A stretch of 39,504 nucleotides of DNA from a virus, in the IMG/VR virus record IMGVR_UViG_3300021197_000260, positions 1-39,504 of that record; one strand, written 5' to 3'. A model generated the notes under the pieces. The model saw only the letters and a program-made list of their open reading frames with translations, was not told where the DNA came from and ran no database searches. The position numbers and the translations under genes are program-made. Every line of letters begins with the position of its first letter. The stretch's first letter is position 1. Positions 5,461 through 11,791 of the stretch are shown one piece after another.

Positions 5461-5689
5461 ATCCTTTGGTGAAGGTGGCCTAACTCAGTGGTTTAAGGAA
5501 GATTGGCGTGACGTAAAGACAGGCAAGGAATGTGGACGTTCTAGTGTCAAAGACAGTAGTAGACCATACCCAGCTTGTAGACCTGCAAAGGTAGCAGGTA
5601 GAATTAGTAAAGCAGAAGCTGCAAAGAAGACAGGGCCAAAGAAAGTTAAATGGTCTGTAACTGCATCGGGGAGGAAAAGAAAAAAATGA
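5426..5689 (+). CDS. Small basic Cys-containing protein (87 aa), TTG start
   Basis: TTG at 5426 is chosen because GTAAGGGAGG (5411-5420) sits five bases upstream, a near-perfect ribosome binding site; upstream in-frame codons only overlap the previous gene further. The protein has WFKEDWRDVKTGKECGRSS, then RPYPACRPAK and a basic C-terminus ending GRKRKK. The CGR...YP.CRP pattern is shared with small proteins in marine phages and giant viruses. The two cysteines and high charge suggest a small nucleic-acid- or metal-binding protein. Function unknown. Confidence 0.65.
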   Translation: MHKSRHVLQSRRSFGEGGLTQWFKEDWRDVKTGKECGRSSVKDSSRPYPACRPAKVAGRISKAEAAKKTGPKKVKWSVTASGRKRKK

Positions 5690-5701
5690 AAAGGGTAATA
5701 T

Positions 5702-6430
5702 ATGCCATTCCTCACAAGCAGTATACCGTACTTCAAAGCATGGGTACGTAGAGAATACACTAAGAACCTAGAAGAATATCATGGCGACTTTCTACACGCT
5801 ATGGTTATTGGCGTTACTACAATGCCTAACAGAACACTGAGCTTTCAAGTAATCTTCACAGGATGTGAATCAGATTTTGATGACTCAGAAAACGTACATG
5901 GTGGTGCTATGTGGGCAAGAATGCCTTTGACTGCACTAGTAGCTGACGTATCATTAGAGCAATGGCCTAACGAGTTACCACCATATTTAGCACAGCCTTG
6001 GGATTGTATGTCACATACACATTCCGTATACAAGCTAGAACGAGCAAGTCCTGCTCCGTGGATAGCTAAAGTAGATGGCGAGTTCTACCCAGCAAAGTAT
6101 TACTTTACGGTAGACTATACAGATAACGAAGTCGCTGATGACCCAGCGCAGCATAAACAGTCTCATGTATTAGAACTACTAGATGCAGGAGAATATACTG
6201 GTAACATGGTTGCGTTGCCCAATAACAGAGTGAGAGTAACTCACCCAGCTTGGTTTGAAACTGGACAAGGTGCGCCAGACTTTAGACCAAATCAACATAT
6301 ATTTAACTCTAAAGAAAACGTAGACTATGTATGGGATACGCAACGAGTTTTTAACAATCTATATAGTGGTGATACAGTAGAGTTTATCAGAAGGGAAGAA
6401 GACAATGATGAAGAAAAAAGGTTACGCTAA
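5702..6430 (+). CDS. Conserved marine-phage protein of unknown function (242 aa)
   Basis: Starts at ATG 5702 after AAGGG. It is a soluble, beta-rich protein with distinctive segments (PFLTSSIPYFKAWVRREYT, VTTMPNRTLSFQVIFTGCESD, GGAMWARMPLTALVADV, HKQSHVLELLDAGEYTG). I recognise these as recurring in phages of marine alphaproteobacteria and other marine phages, where the protein sits near the terminase genes. No catalytic motif was identified. The last 26 bases overlap the tandem-repeat gene. A structural or packaging-linked role is inferred only from position. Confidence 0.75.
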   Translation: MPFLTSSIPYFKAWVRREYTKNLEEYHGDFLHAMVIGVTTMPNRTLSFQVIFTGCESDFDDSENVHGGAMWARMPLTALVADVSLEQWPNELPPYLAQPWDCMSHTHSVYKLERASPAPWIAKVDGEFYPAKYYFTVDYTDNEVADDPAQHKQSHVLELLDAGEYTGNMVALPNNRVRVTHPAWFETGQGAPDFRPNQHIFNSKENVDYVWDTQRVFNNLYSGDTVEFIRREEDNDEEKRLR

Positions 6431-6572
6431 AGGTGGCATGAAGAAAAAAGGTTACGCTAAAGGTGGCATGAAGAAAAAAGGTTACTCTAAAGGCGGTGCT
6501 ACTATGAAGAAGATGTCAAGAGGTGGCTTTCTAGCTCCTGCTTCTAGACCTATGAAAGGCATCAAGAAATAA
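6405..6572 (+). CDS. Basic Gly-rich protein with three tandem decapeptide repeats (55 aa)
   Basis: The start codon pair ATGATG at 6405 follows AAGGGAAG. The protein is three consecutive copies of MKKKGYAKGG (third copy MKKKGYSKGG), followed by a short tail ending RPMKGIKK. It is about 40% Lys/Arg plus Gly, with no acidic residues, so it is expected to bind nucleic acid or act as a condensing/scaffold peptide; that is inference. It overlaps the previous gene by 26 bases and abuts the next (TAA directly before ATG). Confidence 0.65.
   Translation: MMKKKGYAKGGMKKKGYAKGGMKKKGYSKGGATMKKMSRGGFLAPASRPMKGIKK
6408..6497 (+). repeat. Three 30-bp direct tandem repeats
   Basis: A 30-base unit beginning ATGAAGAAAAAAGG and ending AAAGGTGGC is present at 6408-6437, 6438-6467 and 6468-6497. 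The first two copies are identical; the third differs at two positions. The unit is in frame and encodes the decapeptide repeat. Near-identity points to a recent duplication that could expand or contract. Confidence 0.9.
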
Positions 6573-6938
6573 ATGGCTTTTTCAGATACTGCTAAATATT
6601 TTACAAAAGCTAAAGACTTATCTGCTACAGCAGGTGGGGCAAGTGGTGATGTTATATACACTTGTCCTAACAACTTTATTAGCTTAATTACATTTATGCA
6701 TGTATCTAGTGGATCGTCTAGTACAAAAAAGTATAGCTTGCAATGGTACGAAGCAGCTACTACTACGTATCACTTTATAATTGATGCACACAGCGTAGCA
6801 GGTAACGGCATTGAAGAAGTTGTAGATGCAGGTGCATATTTAGCACTTTCTCCAGGTGATAAGATTATAGGCTTTGAAGAAAGCAGTTCTGACTTTCATA
6901 TAATACTATCAGGTGAGGAACACTTCCAACCAACATAA
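6573..6938 (+). CDS. Probable virion structural protein (121 aa)
   Basis: Begins at ATG 6573 immediately after the previous TAA. It is a small all-beta-type protein (DVIYTCPNNFISLITFMHVSS, KYSLQWYEAATTTYHFIIDA, GAYLALSPGDKIIGFEES), the look of a jelly-roll or decoration/fibre-associated subunit commonly found in phages. No signal peptide. A virion role is inferred from fold-like composition and neighbours. Confidence 0.65.
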   Translation: MAFSDTAKYFTKAKDLSATAGGASGDVIYTCPNNFISLITFMHVSSGSSSTKKYSLQWYEAATTTYHFIIDAHSVAGNGIEEVVDAGAYLALSPGDKIIGFEESSSDFHIILSGEEHFQPT

Positions 6939-6953
6939 CGGATATGCAATAAT

Positions 6954-6967
6954 AGGTACTACTACCT
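6954..6967 (+). other. Short hairpin in the gap before the DUF1127 gene
   Basis: AGGTA (6954-6958) pairs with TACCT (6963-6967) around CTAC. There is no U-tract, so a transcription terminator is unlikely. It may protect or process the mRNA, or be an operator. Confidence 0.3.
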
Positions 6968-6986
6968 GACCTAACTTTGAGTATAA

Positions 6987-7015
6987 CTATCTCCGCACAC
7001 AAACAAAGGAGATAG
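6987..7015 (+). promoter_or_regulatory. Hairpin sequestering the ribosome binding site of the DUF1127 gene
   Basis: CTATCTCC (6987-6994) and GGAGATAG (7008-7015) form a perfect 8-bp stem with a 13-base A-rich loop. The right arm contains the Shine-Dalgarno GGAG, eight bases before the ATG at 7020. Folding would hide the ribosome binding site, so translation may be gated by a protein, an RNA or upstream ribosomes. Confidence 0.6.
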
Positions 7016-7019
7016 TGCT

Positions 7020-7184
7020 ATGAAAAACTTATTAAGAAAGATGTGGAATAACCACGTAATCAGACAACAAAAACGTGCAGAGTTTAGAATGCTACACATG
7101 TTGGATGATAGACAACTAAACGATCTAGGAATTGGTAGATCACAAATAAGGAATGCAATATATGGCGAGGAATCTAACAGATAA
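7020..7184 (+). CDS. DUF1127-family small protein (54 aa)
   Basis: A 54-residue basic protein. The C-terminal half carries the DUF1127 (YjiS-like) signature: LHMLDDRQLNDLGIGRSQI, i.e. the L..LDDR.L.DLGI.R..I pattern. The N-terminal half is an arginine/lysine-rich helix. DUF1127 proteins are abundant in Alphaproteobacteria; members there have been linked to RNA turnover, small-RNA maturation and nutrient regulation. A phage copy may redirect host RNA metabolism or regulate phage mRNA (inference). The ATG is at 7020 with GGAG eight bases upstream, inside a hairpin. Its last 23 bases overlap the small terminase start in another frame. Confidence 0.8.
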   Translation: MKNLLRKMWNNHVIRQQKRAEFRMLHMLDDRQLNDLGIGRSQIRNAIYGEESNR

Positions 7185-7530
7185 ACAACAAAGATTCTTA
7201 GATGTATTATTTGACGAAGCTAATGGTGATGTTATCGCTGCTAAAAAACTGGCAGGTTACGGTGATAACAGTAACACTGCAGCGATTGTTGAATCTTTAA
7301 AAGATGAGATTGGTGAGAAGACTCGTACATTTTTTGCACGTACTGCACCTAAAGCTGCTATGGCTATGGTTGGTGCGTTATATGATCCAACAGAGCTAGG
7401 CATTAAAGAAAAGATGGTAGCAGCAAAAGACTTGCTTGATAGAGCAGGACTTGGTAAGGTAGATAAAGTAGATGTTACTAGCGGTGGTGGCATCTTCTAC
7501 CTACCACCAAAAGAAGGTCAGAACGAATAA
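7162..7530 (+). CDS. terS: Terminase small subunit
   Basis: The start at ATG 7162 is preferred over ATG 7153 because AAGG lies at 7148-7151, ten bases away. The N-terminal LTDKQQRFLDVLFDEANGDVIAAKKLAGYGDN is the helix-turn-helix DNA-recognition region typical of small terminase subunits, followed by helical oligomerisation segments and a C-terminal tail. It recognises phage DNA and hands it to the large subunit for packaging. The order TerS - HTH-like protein - TerL - portal supports the call. The gene overlaps the DUF1127 gene upstream and ends in a TAATA junction with the next ORF. Confidence 0.8.
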   Translation: MARNLTDKQQRFLDVLFDEANGDVIAAKKLAGYGDNSNTAAIVESLKDEIGEKTRTFFARTAPKAAMAMVGALYDPTELGIKEKMVAAKDLLDRAGLGKVDKVDVTSGGGIFYLPPKEGQNE

Positions 7531-7985
7531 TACCACAAAGAGAGTTAGGCTTTTGGCAATTACCCAAACCGCCTAAGACACACAACAAACAATGGCACAA
7601 GATTGTCAGGATTACTAAGAAGATACCTTTTGGTTATGAACTAGATCCCGACAACGATAAAATACTTGTACCTATAGAACATGAGTTAGAAGCTTTAGAG
7701 CTTGCAAAACGACACCTCAAGCAGTATAGTTACAGAGCAGTAGCACAATGGTTGAGTAAAGAAGCAGACCGCTATATATCACACATGGGTCTAAAGAAGA
7801 GAATAGAAGTTGAGCAAAGACGTAGAAAAGCATCTATCACTAAACGTAAGCTTGCCAAGTGGCTCCAAGAAACGCTTGCGGAAATCGAAAAACTCGAAAC
7901 ACAAGGAGTCGGTGCATACTCAGAAGCCAGCGGAGATAGAAGCCCCCCAGAAAGAACCTATCCCAGCGCAGGTAGTAGCAACTGA
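7530..7985 (+). CDS. HTH-like protein between the terminase subunits (about 151 aa), ATA start
   Basis: The open frame has no ATG, GTG or TTG before residue 75. The only starts that include the conserved-looking N-terminus (PQRELGFWQLPKPPKTHNKQW) are ATA at 7530, overlapping the terS stop as TAATA, or ATA at 7527. The central part (LELAKRHLKQYSYRAVAQWLSKEADRYISHMGLKKRI) looks like a helix-turn-helix recruited from resolvase-type proteins, followed by a long basic helix (about 92-125). I recall similar proteins beside terminase genes in marine phages. A -1 frameshift from terS is an alternative to ATA initiation. The C-terminus overlaps terL by 74 bases if terL starts at 7912. Confidence 0.6.
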   Translation: MPQRELGFWQLPKPPKTHNKQWHKIVRITKKIPFGYELDPDNDKILVPIEHELEALELAKRHLKQYSYRAVAQWLSKEADRYISHMGLKKRIEVEQRRRKASITKRKLAKWLQETLAEIEKLETQGVGAYSEASGDRSPPERTYPSAGSSN

Positions 7986-9399
7986 CTATGACGTTGAAGA
8001 AGCGCAAGAAGTCGTATTCAGACCCAATGCAGGGCCACAGACATCCTTCTTGAGTTCTTCGGAAAGAGAAGTCCTATACGGTGGGGCAGCAGGTGGTGGT
8101 AAATCGTATGCTATGTTGGCAGATCCATTACACGGCCTAAACAATCCACACTTCTCTGGACTCCTTGTACGACACACTACTGAAGAACTAAGGGAACTAA
8201 TACAGAAGTCACAGGAGTTATACCCACGTGCAGTACCAGGAATCAAATGGTCAGAACGTAAGTCACAGTGGATATCTCCTAAAGGTGGACGTTTATGGAT
8301 GTCGTATCTGGATAAAGATACAGATGTTACTAGGTATCAAGGACAGGCATTTAACTGGATTGGATTTGACGAACTCACTCAATGGCCTACACCTTACGCT
8401 TGGGATTATATGAGATCACGTCTTCGTAGCGCATATGGTAGAGAACTAGGTCTGTACATGAGAGCTACAACAAACCCCGGTGGTGCAGGACATTCTTGGG
8501 TAAAGAAGATGTTTATAGATCCTGCCCCTGCAGGTAAAGACTTTTGGGCCACAGACATTGAATCAAGTAAAACAATTACATTCCCTAAAGGACACAGCAA
8601 GGAAGGTCAGCCTCTATTCAAGCGTAGGTTTATTCCTGCATCTCTCTTCGATAACCCATACCTCGCCGAAGAGGGTGACTATGAGGCCATGCTCTTATCA
8701 CTACCAGAGCATCAGAGGAAGCAACTCCTTGAAGGAAACTGGGATATCAACGAGGGAGCAGCATTTCCTGAGTTCGACAGAACTACCCACGTTATCGAAC
8801 ACTTTGAGATTCCTAACTCGTGGGTACGTTTTAGAGCGTGTGATTATGGGTATGGTTCTTACACTGGGGTTCTTTGGTTTACTGTGGCTCCTGATGAGCA
8901 GCTTATAGTATACAGAGAGATGTACGTATCTAAAGTAACAGCTTCTGATCTAGCTGATATGATATTAGAAGCAGAAGCAAAAGACGGTGGAATGAGATAT
9001 GGTGTGCTTGATAGTTCTTTGTGGCACAACCGTGGCGATACTGGGCCATCACTAGCTGAACAAATGAATATGAAGGGTTGCCGTTGGCGTCCTTCTGATC
9101 GTTCACGAGGCTCACGTATCGCTGGAAAAAACGAAATACATAGGCGTCTAAAGGTAGATGAGTTTACTGAAAAACCTATGTTAGCATTTATGGATAACTG
9201 TACTAATACAATAGCACAATTACCAGGTATACCACTGGACAAAAAGAATCCAGAAGATGTAGACACAAAAGCAGAAGATCACTTGTATGATGCATTACGT
9301 TATGGTATAATGACAAGACCAAGAAGTAACATATGGGATTACAACCCTGCTAAACAACGAACAGGATTTCAAGCCAGTGATTCAACATTCGGATACTGA
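7912..9399 (+). CDS. terL: Terminase large subunit (about 495 aa)
   Basis: ATP-driven DNA packaging motor. Walker A is GGAAGGGKS near residue 57-65, Walker B WIGFDE at about 149-154, and coupling motif TTNPGG at about 186-191. A C-terminal nuclease domain follows, with likely metal-binding acidic residues (ACDYG near 311, GVLDSS near 367, and DHLYDALRYG near the end). The start is uncertain: GTG 7912 has AAGGAG three bases upstream (tight spacing); TTG 7810 would add 34 basic residues and overlap the preceding gene by 176 bases. Length is normal for the family. Its end overlaps a small zinc-ribbon ORF. Confidence 0.9.
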   Translation: MHTQKPAEIEAPQKEPIPAQVVATDYDVEEAQEVVFRPNAGPQTSFLSSSEREVLYGGAAGGGKSYAMLADPLHGLNNPHFSGLLVRHTTEELRELIQKSQELYPRAVPGIKWSERKSQWISPKGGRLWMSYLDKDTDVTRYQGQAFNWIGFDELTQWPTPYAWDYMRSRLRSAYGRELGLYMRATTNPGGAGHSWVKKMFIDPAPAGKDFWATDIESSKTITFPKGHSKEGQPLFKRRFIPASLFDNPYLAEEGDYEAMLLSLPEHQRKQLLEGNWDINEGAAFPEFDRTTHVIEHFEIPNSWVRFRACDYGYGSYTGVLWFTVAPDEQLIVYREMYVSKVTASDLADMILEAEAKDGGMRYGVLDSSLWHNRGDTGPSLAEQMNMKGCRWRPSDRSRGSRIAGKNEIHRRLKVDEFTEKPMLAFMDNCTNTIAQLPGIPLDKKNPEDVDTKAEDHLYDALRYGIMTRPRSNIWDYNPAKQRTGFQASDSTFGY

Positions 9400-9523
9400 A
9401 GTAGTAGAGTCTTGCCCTAAGTGTGAGATAACTTACAATACTAATATGTGGACCACTTGTCCTAATTGCCAAGAGCAAGCGGCTTTTAATAATGGACCTT
9501 GGAGAAGAAAGGACAACAGCTAA
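9377..9523 (+). CDS. Small zinc-ribbon protein (48 aa)
   Basis: The frame fills the gap between terL and portal, with GTG start at 9377 and CAGGAT upstream, and ends in a TAATG junction with portal. It encodes CPKC, a 12-residue spacer and CPNC, a standard two-knuckle zinc ribbon, followed by a basic tail (WRRKDNS). Such tiny zinc ribbons bind nucleic acid or act as protein adaptors. The start is weakly supported, but the twin CxxC pattern and the coupling make it credible. Confidence 0.6.
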   Translation: MIQHSDTEVVESCPKCEITYNTNMWTTCPNCQEQAAFNNGPWRRKDNS

Positions 9524-11622
9524 TGGCTGAAGAAATGTTTGAGACAGATGATGTTGTAGCTGCAGAAGACAGCCTAGACAGTATTTTTGAAGAAAAGTCT
9601 AGTGTAGTTTCATTTATAAAAGATAGATACAAAAGAGCAGAAGACGCTAGGTATGCTGATGAAAGTAGATGGTTAAGAGCTTATCGTAACTATCGTGGGT
9701 TGTATGGGTCTGATGTAAAGTTCACAGACTCAGAAAAGTCTCGTGTGTTTGTTAAAGTTACAAAGACTAAAACACTAGCCGCCTATGGACAAATAGTAGA
9801 TGTCTTGTTTGGTAATAACAACTTTCCACTAACAGTAAATCCTTCTATACTACCAGATGGTGTAGCCGAATCTGTACATATAAATGTAGATCCAAATGCA
9901 GAACAAGCAGGAGAATCACTATCAGGTATAACAAGAGATGAAGCTGCTTCTCCATATTTACTTGATGGTGTTACAGAACTAAGACCAGGAGAAACGTTAA
10001 AAGATTTACAAGCACGACTAGGACCACTAGAAGAAAAACTATCATCTGTATCTGAAAAGATAGTAGAAGGTGATGGTACTACAGGAACTACAGTTACTTT
10101 TCACCCTGCTACGATTGCAGCTAAAAAGATGGAGAAGAAGATCCATGATCAGCTACAGGAAAGCGGAGCTAGTACACATCTAAGAAGTATGGCATTTGAG
10201 ATGGCACTTCTAGGTACAGGTGTAATGAAAGGTCCATTTGCTGTCGATAAAGAATATCCTAACTGGGGTGATGATGGTGAATATGACCCTATTGTTAAGA
10301 CTGTGCCAGAGTGTAGTCATGTAAGTATTTGGGATTTCTATCCTGATCCAGAAGCACACTCTATGCAGGATGCAGAATACGTTGTTGAAAGACATAAGAT
10401 GTCAAGAACACAACTAAGAGCATTAAAAAGTCGCCCATACTTTATGGAAGATTCCGTACAGAAAGCTATAGACGTAGGACCAGACTACAATCAGAAGTAC
10501 TGGGAAATGACTATGGAAGACGATGACACTCAGCCAAACTCTGAGCGTTGGGAAGTATTAGAGTTTTGGGGCTATGTAGATGTAGAAATACTAAAAGAAC
10601 ACGGTGTAAATATCCCCAGTGAACTAAAAGACTTAGATGAAGTTAATTGTAATATATGGGTAGCTAATGGTGAGATACTACGATTTGTACTAAACCCATT
10701 CAAGCCTACACGTATTCCATACTACGCTGTACCATACGAGCATAACCCATACTCTTTCTTTGGCGTTGGTATTGCTGAGAACATGGATGATACACAGACA
10801 TTGATGAATGGCTTTATGCGTATGGCTATTGACAATGCTGCACTGTCAGGTAATCTTATTATAGAGGTAGATGAAACTAACCTAGTTCCAGGACAAGACA
10901 TGTCTGTTTATCCCGGAAAGATTTTTAGGAGACAGGGTGGCGCTCCGGGACAAGGTATCTTTGGTACTAAGTTTCCAAACGTAGCACAAGAGAATATGCA
11001 ACTATTTGATAAAGCGAGGGTACTAGCAGATGAGTCTACTGGATTCCCATCTTTTGCACATGGTCAAACAGGAGTTCAAGGAGTGGGGCGTACTGCTTCT
11101 GGAATCTCTATGCTTATGTCTGCTGCTAACGGTAGTATCCGTACTGTTGTTAAAAACGTTGATGATTATCTTATACGTCCTTTAGGTAAAGCATTCTTTG
11201 CATTCAACATGCAGTTTGACTTTGATGAAGATATTCGTGGAGACTTGGAAGTACAGGCATCAGGTACAGAAAGCTTGATGGCTAATGAAGTACGTAGCCA
11301 ACGCTTGATGCAGTTCTTACAGGTTGCACAGAATCCAGTACTTGCACCTTTTGCTAAGATGGATTATATTATACGTGAGATTGCTAAGAGCATGGATCTT
11401 GATCCAGATAAGGTTACTAACTCTATGCAGGACGCAGCTATACAAGCAGAGATATTAAAAGCATTTCAAGCGCCAGCACCAACACCAGCAGGTCCAGAGG
11501 GTCAGGGTGTACAAGGTGTAGCTGATACTTCAGGAGGTGGAGGATCACAGGTAGGAGTAGGCACAGCACCACTACCAGAAGAGCAAGGATTTACAGGTAA
11601 TGCACCTCAATCAGTTGGTTAA
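9523..11622 (+). CDS. Portal protein (699 aa)
   Basis: Dodecameric ring at the capsid vertex through which DNA passes. ATG 9523 (TAATG junction, AAAGGA nine bases upstream) is preferred to the upstream in-frame TTG 9499. The length of about 700 residues and sequence features fit podovirus/P22-like portals: an early helical clip/stem region (FIKDRYKRAEDARYADES), a long central domain with EVLEFWGYVD and GIAENMDDTQTLMNG, and a C-terminal Q/A-rich barrel tail with Gly/Ser linkers. Position directly after terL and before scaffold/capsid is standard. The last bases overlap the next small gene. Confidence 0.85.
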   Translation: MAEEMFETDDVVAAEDSLDSIFEEKSSVVSFIKDRYKRAEDARYADESRWLRAYRNYRGLYGSDVKFTDSEKSRVFVKVTKTKTLAAYGQIVDVLFGNNNFPLTVNPSILPDGVAESVHINVDPNAEQAGESLSGITRDEAASPYLLDGVTELRPGETLKDLQARLGPLEEKLSSVSEKIVEGDGTTGTTVTFHPATIAAKKMEKKIHDQLQESGASTHLRSMAFEMALLGTGVMKGPFAVDKEYPNWGDDGEYDPIVKTVPECSHVSIWDFYPDPEAHSMQDAEYVVERHKMSRTQLRALKSRPYFMEDSVQKAIDVGPDYNQKYWEMTMEDDDTQPNSERWEVLEFWGYVDVEILKEHGVNIPSELKDLDEVNCNIWVANGEILRFVLNPFKPTRIPYYAVPYEHNPYSFFGVGIAENMDDTQTLMNGFMRMAIDNAALSGNLIIEVDETNLVPGQDMSVYPGKIFRRQGGAPGQGIFGTKFPNVAQENMQLFDKARVLADESTGFPSFAHGQTGVQGVGRTASGISMLMSAANGSIRTVVKNVDDYLIRPLGKAFFAFNMQFDFDEDIRGDLEVQASGTESLMANEVRSQRLMQFLQVAQNPVLAPFAKMDYIIREIAKSMDLDPDKVTNSMQDAAIQAEILKAFQAPAPTPAGPEGQGVQGVADTSGGGGSQVGVGTAPLPEEQGFTGNAPQSVG

Positions 11623-11791
11623 TGACAAAGAGTGTTACGAGCAGTTTCAAAAACACATAGATGAATTAATAAACATAAGACAACGTGCGTTAGAAACTGC
11701 CAATGAACCACATGTTATGCACAGACAGCAGGGTGCGATAGACGTACTAAGAAAGTTAAAGCTACTGAGGGAGACAGTAAACAGTGGATGA
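11600..11791 (+). CDS. Small helical protein after portal (63 aa)
   Basis: ATG at 11600 inside the portal 3' end (TTG at 11612 is an alternative). The protein is a two-helix, charged protein (ECYEQFQKHIDELINIRQRALETA, then GAIDVLRKLKLLRETVN). Similar short helical proteins are common directly after portal in marine podoviruses; a head-assembly accessory role is likely but unproven. The stop overlaps the GTG start of the next gene (GGATGA context). Confidence 0.65.
   Translation: MHLNQLVNDKECYEQFQKHIDELINIRQRALETANEPHVMHRQQGAIDVLRKLKLLRETVNSG

Noticed and set aside
7810-7911. TTG start for the large terminase adding 34 residues
   Set aside because: It would overlap the HTH-like gene by 176 bases and the added sequence is basic low-complexity. 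GTG 7912 has AAGGAG nearby, though the spacing is tight, so the choice is not certain.
9499-9522. Upstream TTG start for the portal gene
   Set aside because: ATG 9523 has an AAAGGA binding site and a TAATG junction; the TTG only adds residues translated from that binding-site region.
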